A DNA stretch of 64,000 nucleotides from Corynebacterium sp. NML140438 (GTDB lineage Bacteria; Actinomycetota; Actinomycetes; Mycobacteriales; Mycobacteriaceae), in contig NZ_MLCQ01000018.1 of NCBI RefSeq assembly GCF_001875725.1, forward strand, positions 105,412-169,411, written 5' to 3'. The stretch's first letter is position 1; every line of letters starts with the position of its first letter. A program made the position numbers and the translations under genes. The notes below the pieces were generated by a model, which had not been told where the DNA came from, searched no databases, and was given only the letters and a program-made list of their open reading frames with translations. Below are positions 1-9,127 of this stretch, piece by piece.

Positions 1-253
1 CAGAGAGCAAACGGGGGGAGGAGTGCCCCGAGAAGTGGGAGAGGGCTCGGCCGATTGTCCACTGGCCGTCCTCAGTCCGGGCGAGCACGTTGTGGACCTC
101 GAGCGCGGTGGCGATACGGTGTGTTGTTGCGCGGGGCAGGCCGGTTGCTTCGCTGAGCTCGGCGAGGGTTTTGTCGCCACCTGCGACCGCTCGTACGATT
201 GAAATCGAGCGATCGAGCACTTTAATACCAGAGTCTTCGCTATACTGTCTCAC
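1..253 (-). CDS. ltbR: IclR-family transcriptional regulator, N-terminal part (LtbR-like), cut by the window edge
   Basis: The N-terminal ~84 residues of an IclR-type regulator run off the left edge. A winged helix-turn-helix is visible ([19 protein letters not shown], about residues 30-50), followed by the start of the linker. The start is taken as GTG at 253; an ATG slightly upstream is in another frame and hits a stop at once. It is divergent from leuC with only 60 bp between the start codons. This is the arrangement of LtbR in corynebacteria, a repressor of leuCD and leuB (established knowledge). The effector-binding domain is not in the window, so the name rests on the HTH and on context. 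Confidence 0.85.
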   Translation of the reverse strand, partial: MRQYSEDSGIKVLDRSISIVRAVAGGDKTLAELSEATGLPRATTHRIATALEVHNVLARTEDGQWTIGRALSHFSGHSSPRLLS

Positions 254-313
254 GTCATGGATTCTACCATCTCACTCGGTGGGAGGTTGTTGCGACTGTT
301 GAGGAGGAGCAAG

Positions 314-1756
314 ATGAGCCAAAAGCCATTAACGCTGGCGGAAAAAGTGTGGCGTGACCACGTGGTCACCCATGGAGAAAACGGTCAGCCTGACCTTCTC
401 TACATCGATTTTCAACTCCTGCACGAGGTGACGTCGCCACAGGCGTTCGATGGTTTGCGTCTCAACGGGCGTCGCATGCGCCACCCAGAGCTGCACCTTG
501 CCACCGAAGACCACAACGTGCCAACCACAGGCATTGTTTCTGGCAAGCTGACAGAAATTAGCGATCCGACTTCCCGCACGCAGGTCTCGACCCTGCGGAA
601 GAACTGCGAAGAGTTCGGCGTGGTGCTGCATGAGATGGGCGACGAGGAGCAGGGCATCGTCCACACGGTCGGTCCACAGCTGGGCATTAGCCAGCCCGGC
701 ATGACGATTGTGTGCGGCGACTCGCATACGTCGACACATGGTGCGTTTGGTTCGATCGCGATGGGTATTGGTACCTCTGAGGTAGAGCACGTTATGGCGA
801 CCCAGACGCTGCCGTTGGCTCCGTTTAGGACGATGGCGATTGAGGTCAGTGGAACGCTACAACCTGGTGTGAGTGCGAAGGACTTGATCCTGGCGATCAT
901 CGCCAAGATTGGTACCGGCGGCGGCCAGGGACACATCATCGAATACCGTGGTGAAGCTATCCGGAAGCTGTCCATGGAAGCACGCATGACCATCTGCAAC
1001 ATGTCGATCGAGGCAGGCGCCCGCGCCGGCATGGTGGCTCCCGACGAGACAACATTTGAGTACGTCAAGGGACGTCCATACGCGCCGAAGGGAAAGGACT
1101 GGGACGACGCGGTGGCGTACTGGAAGACGCTGCCAACCGATCCAGGTGCGGAGTTCGACACTGTCGTAGAGATCGACGCCTCCACGCTGACTCCGTTCGT
1201 TACCTGGGGTACCAACCCTGGCCAAGGGTTGCCGTTGAGCGCCTCCGTTCCTGACCCCGAGGAGTTTGGCGACGACAGTGCGAAGCAGGCTGCGCAAAAG
1301 GCATTGCAGTACATGGATCTAACGCCTGGTACGCCACTGCGCGACATCAGCATCGATACCGTGTTCCTGGGTTCGTGCACGAACGCGCGCATCGAGGACC
1401 TGCGCGCCGCTGCGGAGGTCGTCCGTGGCCGCACAATTGCGGAGGGCACGCGTATGTTGGTGGTCCCGTCCTCTGCCAAGGTCAAGCAGCAGGCGGAGGA
1501 AGAAGGCCTGCACACGATCTTTGAAGAGTTCGGCGCGGAGTGGCGCACCGCAGGTTGCTCGATGTGCCTGGGTATGAACCCCGATCAACTTGCCCCTGGA
1601 GAGCGCAGCGCGTCGACGTCGAACCGAAACTTCGAAGGCCGCCAAGGACCTGGGGGCAGGACCCACCTTGTATCGCCTGCGGTGGCTGCTGCGACCGCGG
1701 TCCTCGGCCACCTCGCCGCCCCCGCAGACATCCCATCAACCGCCAACGCACAGTAG
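314..1756 (+). CDS. leuC: 3-isopropylmalate dehydratase large subunit
   Basis: With LeuD it isomerises 2-isopropylmalate to 3-isopropylmalate in leucine synthesis, using a [4Fe-4S] cluster. The 480-residue product is aconitase-like throughout. The three cluster cysteines lie in [16 protein letters not shown] and in [12 protein letters not shown] near the C-terminus. The [11 protein letters not shown] motif lies near residue 140. The frame stays open 19 codons further upstream to an ATG at 257, but the ATG at 314 has a purine-rich ribosome site (GAGGAGGAGC) just before it and matches family N-termini ([13 protein letters not shown]). leuD follows after 20 bp, so the two are one operon, probably repressed by the divergent LtbR. 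Confidence 0.97.
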   Translation: MSQKPLTLAEKVWRDHVVTHGENGQPDLLYIDFQLLHEVTSPQAFDGLRLNGRRMRHPELHLATEDHNVPTTGIVSGKLTEISDPTSRTQVSTLRKNCEEFGVVLHEMGDEEQGIVHTVGPQLGISQPGMTIVCGDSHTSTHGAFGSIAMGIGTSEVEHVMATQTLPLAPFRTMAIEVSGTLQPGVSAKDLILAIIAKIGTGGGQGHIIEYRGEAIRKLSMEARMTICNMSIEAGARAGMVAPDETTFEYVKGRPYAPKGKDWDDAVAYWKTLPTDPGAEFDTVVEIDASTLTPFVTWGTNPGQGLPLSASVPDPEEFGDDSAKQAAQKALQYMDLTPGTPLRDISIDTVFLGSCTNARIEDLRAAAEVVRGRTIAEGTRMLVVPSSAKVKQQAEEEGLHTIFEEFGAEWRTAGCSMCLGMNPDQLAPGERSASTSNRNFEGRQGPGGRTHLVSPAVAAATAVLGHLAAPADIPSTANAQ

Positions 1757-1776
1757 TCAGGAGCTGACCAACGATC

Positions 1777-2373
1777 ATGGAAAAATTCACATCCCACAGT
1801 GGCGTCGCAGTTCCATTGACGCGATCGAATGTGGACACCGACCAAATCATTCCCGCCCGCTACCTCAAGCGCGTGACCCGCACGGGGTTCGAGGACGGCT
1901 TGTTTTCCAATTGGCGCACCAACGAACCCGACTTCGTGTTGAACAACGAGGCCTTCAAGGATGGATCGGTGTTGTTCGCCGGGCCTGACTTCGGCACCGG
2001 TTCCTCCCGCGAGCACGCAGTGTGGGCGCTGCAGGACTACGGGTTCCGGGCAGTGTTTTGCCCACGGTTCGCTGATATCTTCCGTGGCAACGCCGGGAAG
2101 GCAGGCCTGTTGGCCGGCATCATGTCGGAATCGGACATCGAGCTGATCTGGAAGCAGCTTGAACAGGCACCAGGCACCGTCGCTACTGTTTCACTGCCGG
2201 AGCGCACCGTCACCGTCGGGGAGAACACCTACTCCTTCGACGTTGACGACTACACGCGTTGGCGTCTGAGCGAAGGCCTCGACGATATCGGGCTGACGCT
2301 GCGAAACGAGCAGGCCATCGAGGACTACGAACAGCAGCGTCGCCCGTTTTATCCGGCTACTTTTCCTCGCTAG
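1777..2373 (+). CDS. leuD: 3-isopropylmalate dehydratase small subunit
   Basis: This is the swivelling-domain partner of LeuC. The 198-residue length is normal for the family. Characteristic stretches are [17 protein letters not shown] near the N-terminus and [17 protein letters not shown] (about residues 69-85), the substrate-contact loop. It lies 20 bp downstream of leuC, in the same operon. The last 17 bp overlap the 3' end of the convergent YbjN-like gene, so no separate terminator fits between them. Confidence 0.97.
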   Translation: MEKFTSHSGVAVPLTRSNVDTDQIIPARYLKRVTRTGFEDGLFSNWRTNEPDFVLNNEAFKDGSVLFAGPDFGTGSSREHAVWALQDYGFRAVFCPRFADIFRGNAGKAGLLAGIMSESDIELIWKQLEQAPGTVATVSLPERTVTVGENTYSFDVDDYTRWRLSEGLDDIGLTLRNEQAIEDYEQQRRPFYPATFPR

Positions 2374-2818
2374 GAGGGGTGCCGAGGCGCTCAAGGGCCG
2401 AAGGCGCGAACGTCGACAAGAAGTCGCGGACTGACGTCGTGATGCCGTGGATAGCGGAGGAGACGTGGTCCGCGAACTGCTGGTCACTGTAGTCCCAGAA
2501 ACCCGGCATGACATAGGCAACGCCCAGAGCGGAGACGTTGCGCTTCTCATCTTTCATAACGACGAGAGACGGGAATGCGTGGGCGTTGTTGTAATCCTCG
2601 CACCAGGTCAGGACTTCGTCGAAACGGCTCACATCGACGTCGTCGACGGAGACTGTGGAAACGAAGTGGAGACTGGAGTCGACGAGCTTCATCTCGAAGC
2701 CGATACCGGTAAACGCCGTGATGAGAGAGTTGTACTGCGTAGGCTCCCGATACTCCCAACCTCGCTCGTCAAACAGCTTGCGAAGACGATCAAGACTTAA
2801 AGGCTGTAGCTGCTGCAT
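2357..2818 (-). CDS. YbjN-like protein (first of a tandem pair)
   Basis: This 153-residue cytosolic protein has no signal peptide or membrane segment. The pattern [17 protein letters not shown], then a [10 protein letters not shown] strand, a serine-valine strand and [10 protein letters not shown] resembles the YbjN fold (related to secretion-chaperone-like domains), whose biochemical role is poorly known. It abuts the next YbjN-like gene (1 bp from start to stop), so the two are co-transcribed. The pair shares layout but little identity, consistent with an old duplication or a heterodimer. The family call comes from reading the protein, not from a search. Confidence 0.8.
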   Translation of the reverse strand: MQQLQPLSLDRLRKLFDERGWEYREPTQYNSLITAFTGIGFEMKLVDSSLHFVSTVSVDDVDVSRFDEVLTWCEDYNNAHAFPSLVVMKDEKRNVSALGVAYVMPGFWDYSDQQFADHVSSAIHGITTSVRDFLSTFAPSALERLGTPPSEEK

Positions 2819-3265
2819 TTACTGCTCCTTCTCCTGCTTGTAAGGGTGCTTGTCCTTGATGTGCGCAAAGTTTTCGTCGAGCGCCTCCACCGCATAGTGC
2901 ATGACCGAGAAGTAAAACTGCAGCATCGACTGAAGTTGCTCGTCGCTGAAGCCATCAGAGGAGAAAAACGGCGCCTCGAACAGGGCAACGAGCCCGCCGT
3001 CTTCGCGCTTGATCGGGTGTGCACGCAGGAGAGGCAGTGAGCGATTCAGCTCGTTGATGCTCAGTCGAAGATTCTGCTTATCCGCATTCATTTTCGCCGT
3101 CCCGAGCCACTGGCTCGTGATCTTGAAGCCAATCTCCTGCACTTCGAAAAAGCACATGATTGATGGGAACGCAGTCCGGGTCAGACCATCTTCAGAACTG
3201 CGGAAGTACTGCAGTTCCAGCGCGTCGAGCGCCGCTTCGATTCGTTCTTGAGTAACTGGCTGCAA
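2819..3265 (-). CDS. YbjN-like protein (second of a tandem pair)
   Basis: This 148-residue protein is the upstream member of the tandem. It opens MQPVTQERIEAALDALELQYF, followed by strands around FPSIMCFFEVQEIGFKI and a C-terminal helix ending in a charged tail (KDKHPYKQEKEQ). Its start is 34 bp downstream of the mutT1 stop on the same strand, so it may be transcribed with mutT1. Function is unknown. In other actinobacteria such pairs often sit near leuCD or gpsA (recollection). Confidence 0.8.
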   Translation of the reverse strand: MQPVTQERIEAALDALELQYFRSSEDGLTRTAFPSIMCFFEVQEIGFKITSQWLGTAKMNADKQNLRLSINELNRSLPLLRAHPIKREDGGLVALFEAPFFSSDGFSDEQLQSMLQFYFSVMHYAVEALDENFAHIKDKHPYKQEKEQ

Positions 3266-3298
3266 CTGGGCAGTCCTTTCTTTGTAGGCGAAGTGGGC

Positions 3299-4306
3299 TT
3301 AGAGCACCGGGAGTGGCGATGGCATGTAGTCCGCGCCGATGAGTTGCCCTTCGTTAAAGGACAGTACCCACACGGATGCTTTCTTTGCCAAGATTGGGGA
3401 CTCGATTGGCAGACGGCCATCGGCTGCAAGGGAGGCGATCATTTCAGGGATCACCCCGCCTTGCGCACATATGACGTGGGTGCCTCCCTGCTTGATGACG
3501 CTCTCAAACGCTGCTTGAGCGGTCTCCGGGTTCTCCTGCCACGCAATTTCGCCGAAGGCGGCGTCGACAACTACTTCCTCATCGAGTGCTTTCGCCAGGG
3601 GTGCAAGCGTTTGCTGGCAGCGCAGCGGCTCAGCGCAGTAGAGCGACTCAGGGGAGAAGGCATTGAGTAGCGGAACAAGCGCCTTCGCTTGGCGTTTCCC
3701 CTTCTTGTCGAGTGGCCGTCGACTATCGTCGTGCTTCCAGGCTTCCTTGTAGTTCGCACGGGCATGGCGCACATACAGGATTCGGGTATCCGCAGGGGTA
3801 GCGAAGCGTTTCGCGGCCTTGAGCAAGACTTGGCGGTCAAGCTCGTAGCTCATGAGATCCCTCGCGTCCTCGATGTTGAGCCAACGGATCTCATCGACCT
3901 CATTGTTCGGGGTGAACTCGCCACCGACAACCTTGCCGGTCCAGTAATACACAACCTTCGTGGTGTTCTTGACGGGATATACCGTCTTGCCAATCAGCTT
4001 GCCCAAGCGGATTTCGTAACCGGTTTCCTCCTGAATCTCACGCACTGCGGTCGTGATGAGGAACTCGCCTGGATCTACTTTGCCTTTCGCAAGAGACCAG
4101 TCGTCGTAGTGCGGGCGGTGAATGCACGCGACCTCAATCGTTTCGGGGTGCTCGAGATCACCTCGCCACAAAACAGCACCAGCTGCAAGCGTGGTTTTCT
4201 TGAACTCACGTCCCGGGTGCCGGGGAATTTCCTGGTGGCGTCCGGTGATAAACATTTCACCAAACCGGTCTTTGTGTTGTTCATGGAGCTTCGTTGAACG
4301 TGACAT
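3299..4306 (-). CDS. mutT1: two-domain MutT1: NUDIX hydrolase plus histidine phosphatase
   Basis: The product sanitises oxidised nucleotides; in mycobacteria MutT1 turns 8-oxo-(d)GTP into the monophosphate through the diphosphate. The N-terminal NUDIX box is complete, from GKVDPGEF to REIQEETGY (about residues 70-95). The C-terminal half is a phosphoglycerate-mutase-like histidine phosphatase with ILYVRHARANYKE (RHG-type motif, here RHA) near residue 180. About 335 residues. ATG at 4306 is chosen. The frame also opens at a TTG nine bases upstream, but the GGAGG lies between the two and is unusually close to the ATG. Divergent from gpsA. Confidence 0.92.
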   Translation of the reverse strand: MSRSTKLHEQHKDRFGEMFITGRHQEIPRHPGREFKKTTLAAGAVLWRGDLEHPETIEVACIHRPHYDDWSLAKGKVDPGEFLITTAVREIQEETGYEIRLGKLIGKTVYPVKNTTKVVYYWTGKVVGGEFTPNNEVDEIRWLNIEDARDLMSYELDRQVLLKAAKRFATPADTRILYVRHARANYKEAWKHDDSRRPLDKKGKRQAKALVPLLNAFSPESLYCAEPLRCQQTLAPLAKALDEEVVVDAAFGEIAWQENPETAQAAFESVIKQGGTHVICAQGGVIPEMIASLAADGRLPIESPILAKKASVWVLSFNEGQLIGADYMPSPLPVL

Positions 4307-4395
4307 GCCCTCCAATTTTACGCACTTTGCGGATTCTCGCTGCAGCGACAGGTCAGCGGCACGGTGGTAGATAATCGGAGCGCAATAGTGCTAGC

Positions 4396-5433
4396 GTGAA
4401 ACGGTTCATGCAGACAGGAATGGCGGTGGCACAAGTGGTAAACGTAGCGGTGATGGGCGCAGGTTCCTGGGGGACAACCTTGGCTAAAGTGTTCGCTGAT
4501 GCCGGGAATATGGTGCAGCTGTGGGCTCGCAGGGACGAGCTGGCGAAGACCATGCAAGAAACTCGTGAGAACCCCGATTACCTGCCTGGCATTACGCTGC
4601 CAGATGGTATCTTTGCCACTTCTGATGCTGAAGCTGCGCTGGAGGCGGCAGATATCGCAATTTTTGCGGTACCGAGCCAGACCATGCGCCAGAACCTGGA
4701 AGTCTGGGCTCCGATGCTGCGCTCTGACACCACCTTGCTCTCGATCTCGAAAGGTATTGAGACCGGCACGTATATGCGTATGTCGGAAATTATCGCTGAG
4801 GTCACCGGTGCCGACGAGAGTCGGACTGCTGTGCTGAGCGGGCCGAACCTTTCCCGCGAGATTGCTGAGGAGCAGCCGGCGGCGACTGTCATCGCTTGCA
4901 GTGATATTAACCGTGCGAAGCTTGTCCAGGCTGCGTGCGCCACGTCGTACCTGCGCCCTTATACCAACACTGATGTGGTTGGCTGCGAAATTGGCGGTGC
5001 GACGAAGAACGTCATCGCGCTCGCCTGCGGTATGGCGTCCGGGCAGGGACTGGGAGAAAACACCCTGGCGACGCTCATCACGAGAGGGTTGGCTGAAAGT
5101 ACGCGCCTGGGCCAGGAGTTAGGCGCCGACGCCCGCACCTTCGCAGGCCTTGCAGGGATGGGCGACTTGGTTGCAACGTGCTCTTCGCCACTGTCGCGCA
5201 ACCGTACGTTTGGCTCTGCACTTGGCAAGGGTGCCACGATTGAGGAGGCGAAAGCAGCGACGAAGGGTCAGGTCGCCGAGGGCGTCATTTCCTCGCGGAG
5301 CATTTTCCAGCTTGCGCAGCGCCATGGTGTGGACATGCCACTGACTCAGGCCGTATTCGCCGTGTGCCACCAGGGCGTGACGGTTGAGGAGACGATTGCC
5401 GCGTTGATGGGTCGGTCGAAAAAGTCGGAGTAG
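4396..5433 (+). CDS. gpsA: NAD(P)-dependent glycerol-3-phosphate dehydrogenase
   Basis: It makes sn-glycerol 3-phosphate from dihydroxyacetone phosphate for phospholipid synthesis. The Rossmann loop [13 protein letters not shown] lies near the N-terminus, with [12 protein letters not shown] and the catalytic-lysine segment [13 protein letters not shown] mid-protein, and the usual GLAGMGDL motif. The length fits the family. The start is uncertain: GTG 4396, ATG 4408 and ATG 4420 are all in frame. An AATAGT-like -10 at 4384-4389 would make the GTG leaderless, while the AGGA before 4420 is too close. ddl follows 12 bp downstream, forming a probable operon. Confidence 0.96.
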   Translation: MKRFMQTGMAVAQVVNVAVMGAGSWGTTLAKVFADAGNMVQLWARRDELAKTMQETRENPDYLPGITLPDGIFATSDAEAALEAADIAIFAVPSQTMRQNLEVWAPMLRSDTTLLSISKGIETGTYMRMSEIIAEVTGADESRTAVLSGPNLSREIAEEQPAATVIACSDINRAKLVQAACATSYLRPYTNTDVVGCEIGGATKNVIALACGMASGQGLGENTLATLITRGLAESTRLGQELGADARTFAGLAGMGDLVATCSSPLSRNRTFGSALGKGATIEEAKAATKGQVAEGVISSRSIFQLAQRHGVDMPLTQAVFAVCHQGVTVEETIAALMGRSKKSE

Positions 5434-5445
5434 TCACCGGGTAGT

Positions 5446-6519
5446 GTGGCAGCTGTGATTCGTATTGCAGTAGTTTACGGTGGACGCTCCACCGAGCATT
5501 CAATTTCTTGTATTTCTGCGGGCTCCATCATCTCTCACCTCGACCCCGAGGTGTACGAGGTGTTTCCCGTAGGTATTCGCCGGGACGGCACATGGGTGCG
5601 CGGGGACATCGACCCTGTAGGTGGTGAAGCGCTCCCCGAGGTTCGCGGTGGGGCAGAGATCGCGCTGAGCATTAGCCCTTCGCGCCGCGGCGAGTTTACC
5701 GACGTCGCTACCGGCGAGGTGCTCGCGCAGGTCGACGTTGTGTTCCCAGTCCTGCACGGCCAATTCGGAGAAGACGGCACCATTCAAGGTCTGTTTGAGC
5801 TTTCAGGGATCCCGTATGTGGGCCCTGGAGTCTTGGCCTCTGCATGTGGCATGGACAAGGAGTACACCAAGAAGCTCGTGGCTCTCGCAGGGATTGCCGT
5901 GAGCCAGGAGGTAATTGTCCGCGGTGGCGCAACGCTGAGCAGTGAGGACAAACAACGCCTTGGTTTGCCAGTGTTTGTGAAGCCAGCGAATGGCGGGTCC
6001 TCGATTGGGGTGTCGAAGGTGACATCGTGGGACGACTTCGACGCTGCGCTGCAGCAAGCATACGAGTGTGACTCGAAAGTGATCATCGAATCGGAGCAGG
6101 TGGGTGACGAGGTCGAAGTCGGCGTGTTGGAGTTTCCCGACGGCCGCATCGAGGCCTCCGTTCCGGCAAAGCTTAACGGGACCGATACTTCAGCGGAAGG
6201 CTTCTACGGCTTCGAGACGAAGTACCTAGAAGAGGGAGTCACCGCAACGATCCCCGCGCCATACGACGCCCATGTGATCGAATCCTTGCAGGAACAGGCG
6301 ATTCAGACGTTTAAGGCTCTGAGCTGCAAGGGGCTGGCCCGCGTGGACTTTTTCGTCACGGATCAGGGCCCGGTGCTCAACGAGATCAACACCATGCCTG
6401 GATTTACTGCAATCTCGATGTACCCACAGGTCTGGAACGCAAGCGGCGTGAACTACCCAAACCTGCTTGACACCTTGGTCCGCACCGCATTGCAGTCAGC
6501 AAACAAGCCGACAGTTTAA
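5446..6519 (+). CDS. ddl: D-alanine--D-alanine ligase
   Basis: This ATP-grasp enzyme joins two D-alanines for peptidoglycan. The N-terminus has VVYGGRSTEHSISCISA, followed by VLHGQFGEDGTIQG, the ATP loop FVKPANGGSSIGVSK and the C-terminal metal/substrate motif NEINTMPGFTAISMYP. 357 residues, normal length. GTG at 5446 is used; a second GTG at 5455 (MIRIAVV) is equally compatible. It follows gpsA by 12 bp and converges on the DUF3515 gene with 2 bp between stop codons. Confidence 0.97.
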   Translation: MAAVIRIAVVYGGRSTEHSISCISAGSIISHLDPEVYEVFPVGIRRDGTWVRGDIDPVGGEALPEVRGGAEIALSISPSRRGEFTDVATGEVLAQVDVVFPVLHGQFGEDGTIQGLFELSGIPYVGPGVLASACGMDKEYTKKLVALAGIAVSQEVIVRGGATLSSEDKQRLGLPVFVKPANGGSSIGVSKVTSWDDFDAALQQAYECDSKVIIESEQVGDEVEVGVLEFPDGRIEASVPAKLNGTDTSAEGFYGFETKYLEEGVTATIPAPYDAHVIESLQEQAIQTFKALSCKGLARVDFFVTDQGPVLNEINTMPGFTAISMYPQVWNASGVNYPNLLDTLVRTALQSANKPTV

Positions 6520-6521
6520 CG

Positions 6522-7478
6522 CTAACGTTCGGCGACGTGCTCCTCGATAAGCTCGGTCAGCGTTGTGATGACATCGTTGCCCTCACCCGAGGGCACAAAC
6601 GCCGCAACGTTGACCACCCTCCCGAGCGCGTACCACGTCGATGACGTGGTCCCTGTAGCAGTGATGGTGTCCTCGAACCACGGAATCCCGTTAATCTGCT
6701 GCAGCGTAGCCCCAGCTGCGTAATGCTCTGGGTCATCCACACCGCACCGCAGCACAATCGGCTCATGGCCAAGTCGTGTCCAGACGGCCGTCTCCGGGGA
6801 TACCACTTCGTTTTCAGGCAGCTTTGCGTACCCTTCAGCGAGCGTTTCAGGAAGTGCGGCAAGCAACCCCGCGCAGGCATTACCCTCCGCGGCCTGCGTG
6901 GCCGTATGCAGCTCAGACAACGGCGCAGGATGGCGAGGAAGATCACGCTGCGGCAGCGCACTCACGTCAATCTCGTCGACCGGCGTTTCCGCCCTGCCCA
7001 GCCCTTCCGCATCGGTGGTCACCGCGACAGCGGGCCACCGGTCTGCGCTAAACCAGGTCACCATAGTTGAACCTGGGGTGGCGTCGTCAATTCTGATCCA
7101 CTCTGCACCGTTGTGGGAGGACACCGGGGTGTACTCGGTGTACTGCAGCGGCATTTCCACGCCGCAACGCAACGTGACGCGCCGGGTTGACGAGGACTGC
7201 CACGCGGCAGCACCTGCCGGAGCCGGGGCGGCGAGCTCCGCGCGCTCATGCCCAAGCACCTTGTCAGGAAGGCTGTCCACGAGCGCAGTGCACTCGGGCG
7301 AATCTGCCTCGGGGGAGGGCAGCTCAGTCATCGCGACAGGCTGCAGCGCCACCTGTTGGAAAAAGTACCGAGCACCCACAATGACGCCCAAAACAAGCGC
7401 CACTGCGAGGCCCAAACTGATGTAGACCGCTGTACGGTTAATCTGTGAATCATGCAACGCGCCAGAGGAATCATTCAT
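6522..7478 (-). CDS. DUF3515-family membrane-anchored protein
   Basis: This 318-residue protein has a short cytosolic start, one hydrophobic helix (about residues 19-40, TAVYISLGLAVALVLGVIVG) and a long outside portion. The outside portion reads as two related copies: each has a CTALVDSLP- or CAGLLAALP-type segment, then LRCGV with a following proline, then a W-rich strand ending near WYALGR or WFSADR. Each copy has two cysteines likely to form a disulphide. It fits DUF3515, conserved in mycolic-acid bacteria, function unknown. The open frame extends far upstream, but ATG 7478 gives the normal membrane-protein start and clears the divergent thiL. Confidence 0.85.
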   Translation of the reverse strand: MNDSSGALHDSQINRTAVYISLGLAVALVLGVIVGARYFFQQVALQPVAMTELPSPEADSPECTALVDSLPDKVLGHERAELAAPAPAGAAAWQSSSTRRVTLRCGVEMPLQYTEYTPVSSHNGAEWIRIDDATPGSTMVTWFSADRWPAVAVTTDAEGLGRAETPVDEIDVSALPQRDLPRHPAPLSELHTATQAAEGNACAGLLAALPETLAEGYAKLPENEVVSPETAVWTRLGHEPIVLRCGVDDPEHYAAGATLQQINGIPWFEDTITATGTTSSTWYALGRVVNVAAFVPSGEGNDVITTLTELIEEHVAER

Positions 7479-7509
7479 GGCGTACAAGTTTACTGAAAGG
7501 CACACTTTG

Positions 7510-8475
7510 GTGAGTAACGTCGGTTTTCCCACACACGGCCCGACGCTGCGGGAGGTAGGCGAGCAAGCAACGATTGACGCCATTGTTGGAGCCTCGCCGT
7601 CACCGCTCAATGGTGATGACGCAGCCGTGCTTGAGTCACACACACCGAATAGCCGTGCGGTCGTGGCAACAGACATGCTCATCGAGGGCCAGCACTTTCG
7701 CTTTTCGACGACCACCCCCGCCCTGTTGGGGCGTAAAGCCATCGTGCAAAACTTCGCCGATATCGAAGCAATGGGTGCGCGCCCCGTCGCTGCGTTGCTC
7801 GCACTCTCCGCACCTCCGGAAACCCCACTTGCTGTAGTCAGCGAGCTCGCACGCGGCATCCATACTGAACTTGACCGCTATTCCAGCCAACTTGTTGGCG
7901 GGGACATCACGAGCGGAAAACAATTCACTGTCTCGATCACCGCGCTCGGTTCACTAGGCGGAAGCCTGCCTCCGCTGCGGCTCAGCCAGGCTCGCCCGGG
8001 ACAGCGGGTCATCGCGCATGGACAGATCGGACACTCCGCGGCAGGCCTTGCCCTCCTGGAATCAGGGCGAGACATCCCGGAAGAATTCGCAGACATCGTC
8101 GAAGCGCACCGCTGCCCACAACTGACCCCTGGACGTGGCGTGGTCGCACGCGCAGCAGGAGCGACAGCCATGACAGACAACTCCGACGGGCTACTACACG
8201 ACCTGGGTGCAATCGCCCGCGCCTCCCAAGTGGGAGTCAACATCTCCCGTGCTGCCGTCGCACCAAGCGAACAGCTGCGCAAAGTCGGAGACTTCCTGGG
8301 CATAGACCCGTGGGACTGGGTACTCAACGGGGGAGAAGACCACACCCTGCTGGGGACAATCGACGGGTCCGCACCCGTGGGGTATCGTTCGATCGGTACC
8401 GTCACACGCAAAGTCGGTGTGGAGATCGACGGCGTCGCACACACCGCACGCCATGAATGGGAGCCTTTTTCATGA
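7510..8475 (+). CDS. thiL: thiamine-monophosphate kinase
   Basis: It phosphorylates thiamine monophosphate to the active diphosphate. The Mg/ATP motif LNGDDAAVL lies near residue 35, followed by [18 protein letters not shown] and [13 protein letters not shown]. The frame opens earlier at 7477, but that region overlaps the start of the divergent DUF3515 gene. GTG 7510 has GAAAGG nine bases upstream and gives the family N-terminus. The stop codon overlaps the ung ATG (ATGA), so the two are translationally coupled. Confidence 0.95.
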   Translation: MSNVGFPTHGPTLREVGEQATIDAIVGASPSPLNGDDAAVLESHTPNSRAVVATDMLIEGQHFRFSTTTPALLGRKAIVQNFADIEAMGARPVAALLALSAPPETPLAVVSELARGIHTELDRYSSQLVGGDITSGKQFTVSITALGSLGGSLPPLRLSQARPGQRVIAHGQIGHSAAGLALLESGRDIPEEFADIVEAHRCPQLTPGRGVVARAAGATAMTDNSDGLLHDLGAIARASQVGVNISRAAVAPSEQLRKVGDFLGIDPWDWVLNGGEDHTLLGTIDGSAPVGYRSIGTVTRKVGVEIDGVAHTARHEWEPFS

Positions 8476-9116
8476 ATCTACCCGTCCACCCTTCCTGGCA
8501 GGCACCACTGGCCGAAGTAGAACCCGCCATCCACGCGATGGGAGACTTCCTACGAAGCGAACCCGCATACCTACCTGCCGGCAAGGATATTCTGCGCGCA
8601 TTTTCGACCCCGTTTGAGGACGTCCGCGTGCTCATACTGGGCCAAGACCCATACCCAACACCAGGCCACCCGATGGGGCTTTCTTTCTCAACGCAGCCAG
8701 GCGTCAAACCACCACGGTCACTGGTCAACATCTACCAGGAACTCAACGACGACCTCGGCATACTCCCGCGTCCCGACGGAGACCTCACCTCCTGGCAACG
8801 CAACGGAGTCATGCTCCTCAACAGAGTGCTGACGGTACGCCCCGGCGCGCCGGGCTCGCATCGAGGGAAGGGATGGGAAGCCGTCACTGCCCATGCGATT
8901 GCGCAGCTCGCGCAGCGCGGTACCCCACTCGTTGCAATCCTATGGGGGAGAGACGCACAGACTGCGAAGCAGTTTCTCGGGAATACGCCGACAATTGAAT
9001 CTCCGCACCCTTCTCCATTGTCGGCGCGCCGCGGATTCTTCGGATCACGCCCGTTTAGCCGGGCCAACCAAGCGCTCGTCTCCCAGGGTGCTTCGCCTGT
9101 GGACTGGGCACTGTAG
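8472..9116 (+). CDS. ung: uracil-DNA glycosylase (family 1)
   Basis: It removes uracil from DNA. The water-activating motif is [17 protein letters not shown] (usually GQDPYH; the histidine is proline here, as in some actinobacteria). The C-terminal DNA-insertion motif is [18 protein letters not shown]. 214 residues. ATG 8472 is chosen because it overlaps the thiL stop (ATGA). The frame is open 15 bases further up, inside thiL. Confidence 0.95.
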   Translation: MNLPVHPSWQAPLAEVEPAIHAMGDFLRSEPAYLPAGKDILRAFSTPFEDVRVLILGQDPYPTPGHPMGLSFSTQPGVKPPRSLVNIYQELNDDLGILPRPDGDLTSWQRNGVMLLNRVLTVRPGAPGSHRGKGWEAVTAHAIAQLAQRGTPLVAILWGRDAQTAKQFLGNTPTIESPHPSPLSARRGFFGSRPFSRANQALVSQGASPVDWAL

Positions 9117-9127
9117 ACTGTCTGACC

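Noticed and set aside
412..1548. Long minus-strand open frame (378 codons) inside leuC
   Set aside because: It lies wholly opposite a well-supported gene, has no recognisable motifs and a serine/arginine-rich composition typical of an antisense shadow.
7479..7859. N-terminal 127-codon extension of the DUF3515 gene
   Set aside because: It overlaps thiL and lacks coding character; ATG 7478 gives a normal membrane-protein start.
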